Shown here: positions 35,946 to 43,830 of the stretch, in pieces | How positions within the stretch are numbered: the stretch's first letter is position 1 | Layout of the letters: every line of letters begins with the position of its first letter | Source of the DNA: Terriglobales bacterium | Lineage (GTDB): Bacteria > Acidobacteriota > Terriglobia > Terriglobales > Acidobacteriaceae | Length of the DNA stretch: 64,000 bases | Direction: 5' to 3' | NCBI GenBank assembly: GCA_025462725.1 | Contig: JAOAPE010000011.1 | Location: 248,001-312,000, forward strand | Position numbers and translations under genes: made by a program | Notes under the pieces: model-generated | Told to the model about the DNA's origin: nothing | The model's database searches: none | Seen by the model: only the letters and a program-made list of their open reading frames with translations

Positions 35946-37425
35946 GCAGAAACAGATCAGAATCCTCCATGTAGATGATCGGGCGGAAAATCGCTATATA
36001 GTTTCCAAAATCCTTCGTAACGCCGGTTTCCAAGTGATCGAAGGCAAAACGGGGCGAGAGGCTTTGCAATTGGCGGCAGAGCAACCGGATCTGATCATCC
36101 TTGATGTGCGCTTACCTGACATCATCGGATACGAGGTCGCTAAACGCATCAAATCGAATCCGGCCACAAGCTCCATCCCTATTATTCAGCTTTCTGCGAG
36201 TTTCATCACCGATGAAAGCAAGGTACAAGCCCTGGACAGTGGTGCCGATCAATTTTTGACCCAGCCCGTGGAAGGACCGGTCTTGATCGCTTCGGTAAAA
36301 GCGCTTTTACGGATGCGGAACGCGGAAACGATTTCGCGGCTTTCTGCGCATCAATGGCAAACGACCTTTGACGCGCTCTCGGAGGGCATTGGACTGTTAG
36401 ACAATGACCAAAATATATTGCGCTGCAACCGCCGCATGAGCGAACTCTTGGCATTGCCTTACCCTGAAATCGAAGGACGGAATTGTACCGAAATCCTCAA
36501 TTCTGCTTTTGGTATCTCACGCGACAGGGTAAAAGCCTTTTCTTTACGTCAGGTATTTGAGTCGAGAGTAGGCAGGCAGTGGTTTCGCACTACTATTGAT
36601 CCTGTTGTGGACTACGCTGGCGATCCTGTCGGCAGCATCCTTGTGATTGCCGAAATTACAGACCAAAAACTGGCGGAAGAAGCCTTGATGGTCACAGAAA
36701 AACTTGCTGCCACTGGCCGCTTGGCCCATAGTATCGCTCACGAGATAAATAATCCGCTTAGTTCCATTACGAACGTGATTTTCTTGCTGAAACACTCGCT
36801 TAAAAGCAACCCTGAAGCCCAAGAGTACCTTGAGATTGCTGACGCCGAGCTACTACGCGTAAGTCTTATCACCAAACAAACTCTTTCATTTCATCGTGAC
36901 AGCTCACACCCCGTAAAGGTCTCACTCTCAGAAATTGTTGACAGCGCCTTGTCAATTTACAGCCTTCAACTCAAGCAGAAACAGATCGTCGTGGATAAGA
37001 GGTTCGAGGCGAAGGGCTTTGTTCATGCCTTTCCTGGGCAGCTCAGGCAAGTATTCTCTAATATGCTCGCCAATGCACTGGACGCTTCAATTGCAAAGAG
37101 CAAGTTCACCATTCATGTTTACGATTCTCATTCCTGGCGCGGCACGGGGAGTAAGGGAGTCAGGGTAGTTTTTTCTGATACAGGCAAGGGCATTTCCGCC
37201 AGCGATAAAACCCATCTTTGTGAAGCATTCTTTACCACCAAGGAACAAAAGGGCTCAGGTCTTGGCCTGTGGCTAAGCATGGCAATAATCAATCAACATG
37301 GAGGCGGGATAAGTGTCCGCAGCAGAGTAACGTCTCCGAGCGGTACGTGTTTCTCATTATTCTTTCCGACAGCGTTTGCCTTCGAGGAGAACCTACCAAT
37401 TGACGTTGGCTCCCAGTCGCCTTGA
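35938..37425 (+). CDS. Receiver-PAS-histidine kinase
   Basis: A 495-residue kinase: N-terminal receiver (HVDDRAENRY; acceptor Asp in LIILDVRLPDIIG), PAS (about 140-245), DHp with LAHSIAHEINNPLSSITNV, HATPase (NMLANALDAS, SDTGKGI, GSGLGLWLSMAI). It overlaps the hybrid kinase gene by 8 bases and ends the operon. The receiver could be phosphorylated by the upstream hybrid kinase, making it the next step of the relay. Confidence 0.88.
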   Translation: MSKQKQIRILHVDDRAENRYIVSKILRNAGFQVIEGKTGREALQLAAEQPDLIILDVRLPDIIGYEVAKRIKSNPATSSIPIIQLSASFITDESKVQALDSGADQFLTQPVEGPVLIASVKALLRMRNAETISRLSAHQWQTTFDALSEGIGLLDNDQNILRCNRRMSELLALPYPEIEGRNCTEILNSAFGISRDRVKAFSLRQVFESRVGRQWFRTTIDPVVDYAGDPVGSILVIAEITDQKLAEEALMVTEKLAATGRLAHSIAHEINNPLSSITNVIFLLKHSLKSNPEAQEYLEIADAELLRVSLITKQTLSFHRDSSHPVKVSLSEIVDSALSIYSLQLKQKQIVVDKRFEAKGFVHAFPGQLRQVFSNMLANALDASIAKSKFTIHVYDSHSWRGTGSKGVRVVFSDTGKGISASDKTHLCEAFFTTKEQKGSGLGLWLSMAIINQHGGGISVRSRVTSPSGTCFSLFFPTAFAFEENLPIDVGSQSP

Positions 37426-37563
37426 CCAATCATGAATGACATTACAGGATAGGAAGTTGAATTGGACCTCGTAGACAGCAAGCGGAATGTTTTTTTCGTT
37501 GAATAGTTACCTGTCGAAAGCGGCGGGGGGCCACCCCGGGGTTGTGTAGAGGGACAACAATTG

Positions 37564-37769
37564 CGCCACCGCCATGCTCGTTGTTGAGTCTCGAATTCTT
37601 CAAGTATGCATTTTAAAGATATCGCGCAGCAACCTAAATGCCTTTGGATTGGACGCTGGTCCTTACCGATGTAATAACCATTGCTGATGAAGTAAATTCG
37701 CGGCTCACACAGACAATGGCCAGCTATTACGACGAGACTCGGAAGACTAAGCGCAAGGTGGTAGCGTGA
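37564..37769 (+). pseudogene. Fragment of an RsbRD-type domain gene
   Basis: The reading ATAMLVVESRILQVCIL, then after a frameshift DWTLVLTDVITIADEVNS, matches the C-terminal part of the pseudo-receiver/RsbRD protein at 30040 (TAAMLVTESRILQVCIF and DWTMVLTDVMTIADEVDS). Only about 65 codons remain, with a frame change near 37650. A decayed partial duplicate placed directly after the stressosome operon. The flanks 37426-37560 and 37770-37970 hold nothing I can call. Confidence 0.8.
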
Positions 37770-37970
37770 TTGAGTATGGCTTGGCGCAATTCGCGAATCG
37801 TCCAGCTGGAGCGCCAACGCTGGTCGGTTCCGCGGAGCGGATGCGAAGTAATCGCAGCGATCAATCTACTAGAAGCGTTCGCCTGCTTTTAGTGTTGGAT
37901 CGAGATACAGTCAGAAGCTGAGTAGCTGTTTACTACATCTGCCGAGTTCCACAGGTCGTCGGCAGAGGTT

Positions 37971-38435
37971 CTAACCATTGATAGACCGCGTTTTGCGACC
38001 ACTTATCGTTTGGTATCCGATTCGGTAGATGCCTACAGTGTTCGATCGCTGCAATGGACCAAACCACGTGTGGGCAATTGCAGGTGTGAGTGACGGCTTC
38101 ACTAACTGTATGAAGCCCCAAGCAGTCTTCTTCTCTTCCGCGTCTACCAACAGCTCTGCACGACCGGTGAAGATAACGCTCGACCAGAAAGTCTCATTTT
38201 GAACTTCTTCCACTTGCAAGCAGACCTCAGGGTTTGTTTCGATGAACTCGGTCTTCATGCCGCGAGTGGTAAAGATGTAGACGTCGGGCTTCGCATAGAC
38301 GTAGTGGATTGGGATCACGTAAGGACAGCCATGCCGAGAACATCCAAGATGGCCAAATCCCACTCTGCTTAGCAGTGATTCCATCTCCTCGTTGCTCATC
38401 TGAACGATTTCCACCATTGTCACTGTCGGATGCAT
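37971..38435 (-). CDS. Pyridoxamine 5'-phosphate oxidase-like FMN-binding protein
   Basis: A 154-residue split-barrel protein: LLSRVGFGHLGCSRHGCPYVIPIHYVY at the start, split here as GFGHLGCS and PYVIPIHYVY; then YIFTTRGMKTEFI, VCLQVEEV, and SVIFTGRAELL, the usual order in the Pyridox_ox_2/NimA-like group. These small proteins bind FMN or a related flavin or haem and often act on nitro compounds or in redox stress; the substrate here is unknown. It stands alone between convergent and divergent neighbours. Confidence 0.8.
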   Translation of the reverse strand: MHPTVTMVEIVQMSNEEMESLLSRVGFGHLGCSRHGCPYVIPIHYVYAKPDVYIFTTRGMKTEFIETNPEVCLQVEEVQNETFWSSVIFTGRAELLVDAEEKKTAWGFIQLVKPSLTPAIAHTWFGPLQRSNTVGIYRIGYQTISGRKTRSING

Positions 38436-38778
38436 TTCAACGGATTTGTGAACCGCTCAGATTCGTGGACGCAACCATACCTGGTAAATTCCTCGTCGCT
38501 GCATCTAAGCTTCGATGTCCGGGCACGTAGAAAGAATAAGAGTGACTGCCCCGTGGTTGCGTGGGCCCTTGACGTTCGCCTTATATCGCCATGATAACGG
38601 CTCCATGCCGGCCAACGCAGCACCAATCAGACAGCATTAAGCTAAATGCAAAGATGATGCGATCAGGATCCAGCACTGGCGCGAACATGCAAAATCGCCC
38701 AGGCGTTTACCATCCGGATGCTGCTAGGTGGAACTGCCGATTCTCCGCTATTAACTTCTCGTAGATATTGAGTTGCCG

Positions 38779-38973
38779 ATGAAATTCAACCTGTTTTCGC
38801 TTACGACTTGTTCCCATGACTTTGCGTTCCCGCGCAGCACACCACATGGTGACTTCTCCCAAGTATGTCGCTTGTGCGGCGCGGAGTACGAATACGATTG
38901 GGAGCAGATGCGGCGCAAGAAACGGATCGAGAACAGAATAAATGCGCAGACAAGCCCTGCCGCTACCCTCTAG
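38779..38973 (+). CDS. Small zinc-ribbon-like protein, copy 2
   Basis: A 64-residue paralogue of the product of 26513-26677, with CSHDFAFPRS, QVCRLCGAEYEYDW and EQMRRKKRIE conserved and a short extra tail. ATG 38779 is chosen over TTG 38773 by analogy with the paralogue. Function unknown; possibly a single-zinc regulator or RNA-binding protein. The 260 bases after it hold no gene. Confidence 0.7.
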   Translation: MKFNLFSLTTCSHDFAFPRSTPHGDFSQVCRLCGAEYEYDWEQMRRKKRIENRINAQTSPAATL

Positions 38974-39233
38974 CAAGCGGCAGGGCAGCCAGCCACCAAC
39001 TTGAGGTGTGGTGACCGGAGTGACCCCATGTTGCCTGATGCTACCCATGAAAGTAGAGGAAATTTGATTTTGTCCTGTTTACGTAACAAGATTCGAATCA
39101 TGTTTTTCGTGGATTCTAGACGCTAAGCTTGTCAACGCAATCGTTTCCGGCGAGGTCGGCGTCCGAGCCAGTTAGAACAAAACTCAAATGCACTCGCAAC
39201 AACCTAAGAAGACCGATGCCAGTATCGGTCAGG

Positions 39234-40613
39234 TCAGTTCTTGACTTCGGCGGAGTCGATCTCGAATTCTTTGATCTTGCTGTAAAGGGTTGTTCGAGAA
39301 ATGCCCAGTATCTTGGCGGCCGCGGTCACTTCTCCTTTGCAACTTTGCAGAATCTTTGTAATGTGCAACTGCTCAATGCAAGAGAGGCTTGAGTCCAATA
39401 ACGCTGCTTCATCTGAATGCGTCTTAACGAATTGAAAATCAATATCTTTGGGGTCCAATTGATCATGGTCAGTGAAAAGTACGGCGCGCTCCAGAGTGTT
39501 CCGCAACTCACGGATGTTCCCCGGCCATGGATATGATTTCAGTGAAGCCATAGCATCGCTTGAGAGGGTCAGATTCTTCCGTGACACATCAGAGGAAATC
39601 CGACGAAGCAATTGTTCCGCGATCATCGGAATGTCTTCCACTCGCTCGCGCAAAGAAGGAACACGGATTGGAATCGTGCTGATGCGAAAAAACAAGTCTT
39701 GTCTAAAAGTGCCCTTTCTTGTCATGTCAGCCAAATCGCGATGGCTGGCAGCTATCAAGCGAATATCCACTTTGCGATCCTTTACTTCCCCTAACCTTCT
39801 GAACCGTTTTTCTTCGAGCACTTTAAGCAGCTTCGGTTGAATGGCGGAATCAACGTCCCCGATCTCGTCTAGAAACACGGTACCTCTGTTCGCGACTTCC
39901 AGAAGTCCTTGTTTTGCAGTCACCGCGCCAGTGAAAGCGCCTTTTTCGTGGCCGAAAAGTTCACTTTCAAACAATTCTCTGGTCAATCCTCCACAATTCA
40001 AATCTACAAACGGCTCTGCGGCCCTAGAACTCTGAACATGGATGTGGTTTGCCAGTACTCCCTTTCCGCTGCCTGTCTCCCCTTGAAGCAGTACCGGACT
40101 CTCCGTGCGCACGATCTTTTCTACCTGATTCCGCAACAACTTGATCGCGGAACTTGTGCCCAAGAAAGGGTCGGGTCTTGTAGATTCCATTCGAGTGTCG
40201 CTGAGCAACTGTTTTCGACGAAGACGCGAACCGTCCAACGTCCTTTCGATGATCACCAGTAGAGCATCGAGACGCACAGGTTTCGTTAGAAACTGTTCGG
40301 CTCCAGCCTTGATAGCTCCAACAGCCAATTCGATAGATCCGAACCCAGTAAGCAAAATACATGGAACGGATGGACCGAGCGCCTTGAGTTTAGGCAACAA
40401 CTCCAGTGCGTTTCCGTCTGGCAACGAATAATCGAGAATTACTAGATCAGGATGGAACGACTCAAATGCCGTTATCGCACTCTGGCAAGTGTCGGCTTCC
40501 ATCACTTCATAGTTCCGAGATTTAAGATAATCTCGAACCGTGTGACGAATAACTTCATCATCGACCAGTAAGACCTTGTGACCAGACATTTTGATATTTT
40601 CCAAATCAGCCAC
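39234..40613 (-). CDS. NtrC-class sigma-54 response regulator (GAFTGA)
   Basis: A 459-residue activator: receiver (acidic pair LVDDEV, acceptor Asp LVILDYSLPDG, Lys FLTKPVR), AAA+ domain (Walker A GETGSGKG, GAFTGA loop intact, Walker B VFLDEIGD, NIRELRNTLER) and Fis HTH (AAAKILGISRTTLYSKIKEF). The GTG at 40613 has GGAG 7 bases upstream; a longer frame to 40751 would overlap the kinase gene and is rejected, and ATG 40589 is possible. It is the last gene of a four-gene minus-strand operon of sensors, which probably control it. Confidence 0.9.
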   Translation of the reverse strand: MADLENIKMSGHKVLLVDDEVIRHTVRDYLKSRNYEVMEADTCQSAITAFESFHPDLVILDYSLPDGNALELLPKLKALGPSVPCILLTGFGSIELAVGAIKAGAEQFLTKPVRLDALLVIIERTLDGSRLRRKQLLSDTRMESTRPDPFLGTSSAIKLLRNQVEKIVRTESPVLLQGETGSGKGVLANHIHVQSSRAAEPFVDLNCGGLTRELFESELFGHEKGAFTGAVTAKQGLLEVANRGTVFLDEIGDVDSAIQPKLLKVLEEKRFRRLGEVKDRKVDIRLIAASHRDLADMTRKGTFRQDLFFRISTIPIRVPSLRERVEDIPMIAEQLLRRISSDVSRKNLTLSSDAMASLKSYPWPGNIRELRNTLERAVLFTDHDQLDPKDIDFQFVKTHSDEAALLDSSLSCIEQLHITKILQSCKGEVTAAAKILGISRTTLYSKIKEFEIDSAEVKN

Positions 40614-40638
40614 CCTATTCTCCGAAGAAAACGTTCTA

Positions 40639-43347
40639 CTACTTGCCGTCCAGCACCTGTCTGACCTTTCGTGCCAATGCTGTTGGGCTGAACGGCTTTT
40701 GCACGAATGCGATTCCTTCGGCGAGGTCACCTTGACGGTTGACTGAATCACCTGTGTAGCCCGATATGAACAATAATTTCACTGACGGGAGCACTGACTT
40801 TATTTTGCGAGCAAGTTCTGTGCCGCTCATCTCAGGCATGATTACATCACTGATCACAAGGTGAATAGGTTCCTTGTGGCGGCTCGCAACTTCAAGCGCC
40901 ACCCTTCCATTTGAGGCTTCTAGCACCGTGTAACCATGATCCCTTAGCATTTCCGCTACGACCTCCCGGAGAGCATCCTGGTCTTCCACAAACAACAAAG
41001 TTTCTGAGCCCCAAGAAGGGGCAGTCTGTCTTACTAGTTTGGGAAGCTCTGTTTTGTGACGCGGGAAATAGACTCCAAACGTAGTTCCTTTACCCGGTTC
41101 ACTATTAACCCAAATATGTCCATTACTCTGCTTGACGATCCCATAAACCATTGCTAGTCCTAACCCAGTCCCTTTTCCTGCAGCCTTCGTGGTAAAAAAT
41201 GGTTCGAATATTCTTTCCCTGACTTTCTCCGTCATGCCGTCCCCGGTATCAGTCACTGATAAGAGGACGTAGTCTTGGGGAGTGGGTGAAAGTTCATTCG
41301 TCCCACGCAATTCCGTCTTTGCGACGTTTGCAGTTTCGATAATGAGCTTGCCTCCTCTGGGCATCGCGTCCCGCGAGTTTATTGCGAGATTAAGCAGGAC
41401 CTGCTGTAACTGTCCCGCATCAGCATTGACGGTCCACAAGTCTGTCTCAAGTTTCGTGACGACTTGCACTTCTTCGCCTAGGGTGCGGCCTAACAATTTG
41501 ACCGTCTCAACAACCAAACTATTCAATGACAAGAGAGTGAGCTCAACCTCTTGCTTTCGGCTGAACGCCAGGAGTTGATTTGCGAGCGATGCGCCGCGAT
41601 CCGCGGCTTGCATTATCGAATTTGCGCGGCTGCGTAGTGACTCATCTTGTAACTTGTCAGCAAGGAGTTCAGCTTGTCCCATGATCACGCCAAGCAGATT
41701 GTTGAAGTCATGGGAGACTCCCCCGGCCAGCTGACCTATTGCTTCCAGCTTTTGCGTTTCTTGCTGTTGTTCCTGAATTCGCTTCTGATCAGTCACATCT
41801 TTGGCCAGACAGATGATCGCCTGTCGTCCGGCTAAATCGACTCTATGGACCAAGATCTCCATATCGATCAATTCGCCAGACTTAGCTTTGTGTTTCCATA
41901 TACCAGCCTCCCTCTTATAAATCGGCAAACTGCTTCTAATCGCAATTTCCTCGAGCAGTTTAGGAGCTTCCTCTTCGGGGCGAATGTCCAGAATCGTCAT
42001 CGTCGACAGTTCTTCCTGCGAATAGCCATAGCGACGGATCGCGGCCCCATTCACGTCCAGGAACATCAGGGTTTCGTAGTCATAGACATACATTGGGAGC
42101 GGGTTCTCGTCGAACAAGATACGATAGCGCTGATCGGAAGACCGAAGGGCTTCCTCAGATTGGCGCAGCTTCTCCCCTGCTTCGCGTTGGTCTGTAATGT
42201 CGCGAGTGATCTTAAGTGCGTAGGCTTCGCCGCCGAATGTAATCAATTCGGCAGAAAGTAGGGCAAGGCGAATCTCGCCTGCCTTCGTCCGATAGTTCCA
42301 ATCGACGTCCTTCACTCGCTCCTCGACCCTAAATTTTTCCATCAGCTCACGCCGCTGTTCAGGTTTCTGCCACATTCCGAGTTCTTCGGTGGTGTGCCCG
42401 ATAATCTCGTTGCGACTGTAGCCCATCAGTCGGAGATAGGCCTCATTTACGTCCACAATGCGGCCTGATTTAACTTCGGATATTGAGAGCGCATCCGGAC
42501 TCAAGCGGAAGGCTTTCGCAAATCCCTCTTCGGCAACATGGAGGTGACGCTCCGCTTTTCTTGTTGAGGTTTGATCGACGATGAACCCGATGCAATTGCT
42601 TTCAGAATCGTCGATTCGGGCGATGGAAATTGAAACGGGAACATGCGTACCATCTTTGCGGATGTACTCAGTCTGCAAAGACTCTGAAACGCCGGTTGCG
42701 CGCACCTGCTTAGCAGCCAACTTGTGCATGTGCTGGAATTCAGGAGGAGAAAGTTGTGGCCACTTGAGGAGCCCCGACGCGAGGTCCTGTCGCGTGTAGC
42801 CGAGGGTCGAAAGGAGAGTTCCATTGGCTTCGACAATGGTGCCGTTAAATTGGCCAACTGCTATGCCCACCAGGTTGGAGTCGATCAACCTCCTGAACCG
42901 GGCTTCACTAGAGCGAAGGGCAGTGGCGGCTTCGACCTGCTCGCGTTTCCTTGCGAATTCTTCGAGTGCCCTCGGTACCGCCACCTCGAGGCGGGTCAAA
43001 GCACCCTTCAGAACGTAGTCGGTAGCTCCCCGCCTAATGTACTCAACAGCGTCTACATCGCCGACAGTCCCTGAGACAATGATGAAAGGGATCGATTTGC
43101 CGCTGGCCTGCAAAATCTCCAGTGCTTCGAGTCCATTCCACATGGACATATTGAAGTCGGCGAAGATGATTTCATAATCCTTCTCGAGCAGGCGCGCTTC
43201 GTACTCAGCGCGAGTGGAAAGCACATCTGCGGTGAGCACATAACCCACCTTCCTCAATTCGTAGATCAAAAGTTCGGAATCTGCAGGGTTGTCCTCCAGG
43301 ACCAATGCACGTAACGGCCTTCGCGAGATCTTGGCTGCAGGTATCAT
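40639..43347 (-). CDS. Multi-PAS hybrid histidine kinase
   Basis: A 902-residue cytoplasmic sensor: N-terminal receiver (acceptor Asp in IIFADFNMSMWNG), three PAS domains (about 150-265, 280-390 and 405-520), DHp (LAGGVSHDFNNLLGVIMG), HATPase (NLAINSRDAM, TDTGDGM, GTGLGLAMVYGI) and C-terminal receiver (acceptor in LVISDVIMPEMSG). No TM segments. The start overlaps the preceding response regulator's stop (ATGA). The SHDFNNLL DHp type with a terminal receiver is a common partner of NtrC-class regulators such as the next gene. Confidence 0.9.
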   Translation of the reverse strand: MIPAAKISRRPLRALVLEDNPADSELLIYELRKVGYVLTADVLSTRAEYEARLLEKDYEIIFADFNMSMWNGLEALEILQASGKSIPFIIVSGTVGDVDAVEYIRRGATDYVLKGALTRLEVAVPRALEEFARKREQVEAATALRSSEARFRRLIDSNLVGIAVGQFNGTIVEANGTLLSTLGYTRQDLASGLLKWPQLSPPEFQHMHKLAAKQVRATGVSESLQTEYIRKDGTHVPVSISIARIDDSESNCIGFIVDQTSTRKAERHLHVAEEGFAKAFRLSPDALSISEVKSGRIVDVNEAYLRLMGYSRNEIIGHTTEELGMWQKPEQRRELMEKFRVEERVKDVDWNYRTKAGEIRLALLSAELITFGGEAYALKITRDITDQREAGEKLRQSEEALRSSDQRYRILFDENPLPMYVYDYETLMFLDVNGAAIRRYGYSQEELSTMTILDIRPEEEAPKLLEEIAIRSSLPIYKREAGIWKHKAKSGELIDMEILVHRVDLAGRQAIICLAKDVTDQKRIQEQQQETQKLEAIGQLAGGVSHDFNNLLGVIMGQAELLADKLQDESLRSRANSIMQAADRGASLANQLLAFSRKQEVELTLLSLNSLVVETVKLLGRTLGEEVQVVTKLETDLWTVNADAGQLQQVLLNLAINSRDAMPRGGKLIIETANVAKTELRGTNELSPTPQDYVLLSVTDTGDGMTEKVRERIFEPFFTTKAAGKGTGLGLAMVYGIVKQSNGHIWVNSEPGKGTTFGVYFPRHKTELPKLVRQTAPSWGSETLLFVEDQDALREVVAEMLRDHGYTVLEASNGRVALEVASRHKEPIHLVISDVIMPEMSGTELARKIKSVLPSVKLLFISGYTGDSVNRQGDLAEGIAFVQKPFSPTALARKVRQVLDGK

Positions 43348-43805
43348 GGTGTTGGCTTCTCCAGAATGCGCGGGGGCGGTTGGTTGATGACAAGCCAGTA
43401 CATGCCAATGTGGCGAATGGTCTCGCGGAACTGGTCGAAATCAAGTGGCTTCTGGATGTAACTATTTACACCCAGCTTGTAACTCTCCACTACATCCTTG
43501 TCCTCTTTGGATGAGGTCATAACGACTATGGGAATAGTCTTCAATGTTGGGTTGTTTTTGATTTCTCGAAGGACTTCAATACCTGACACTTTAGGCAACT
43601 TCAAGTCCAACAAAATCAGCTTGGGTTGACCTATCGGCCTAGCTGAGTAAGCACCACGGAAGAACAGGTAATCCAGCGCTTCCTCGCCATCGCGGGCAAC
43701 ATCGATCTTATTCACGAGATTTTCTTTTCGCAACGCATGAATAGTGAGTTCTACATCTGCTGAGCTATCTTCCACCAGCAAGATTTCACATCGATTGGAA
43801 TTCAT
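43344..43805 (-). CDS. RcpA-like single-domain response regulator
   Basis: A 153-residue receiver: ILLVEDSSADVELTIHAL, acceptor Asp in LILLDLKLPKVSG, VVMTSSKEDKD and Lys in IQKPLDFDQF. The long segment before the acceptor (DYLFFRGAYSAR) marks the RcpA/phytochrome-partner subgroup. ATG 43805 has GGAG 6 bases upstream; the longer frame overlaps the kinase gene and is not used. It lies between two kinase genes, so it probably shuttles phosphate between them. Confidence 0.88.
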   Translation of the reverse strand: MNSNRCEILLVEDSSADVELTIHALRKENLVNKIDVARDGEEALDYLFFRGAYSARPIGQPKLILLDLKLPKVSGIEVLREIKNNPTLKTIPIVVMTSSKEDKDVVESYKLGVNSYIQKPLDFDQFRETIRHIGMYWLVINQPPPRILEKPTP

Positions 43806-43830
43806 TGTCATCTCCGTGGACTTAAGGTGC

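Noticed and set aside
40614-40751. N-terminal extension of the NtrC-class regulator to 40751
   Set aside because: It would overlap the upstream kinase gene by over 100 bases and the added residues do not look like protein; GTG 40613 has a good ribosome site.
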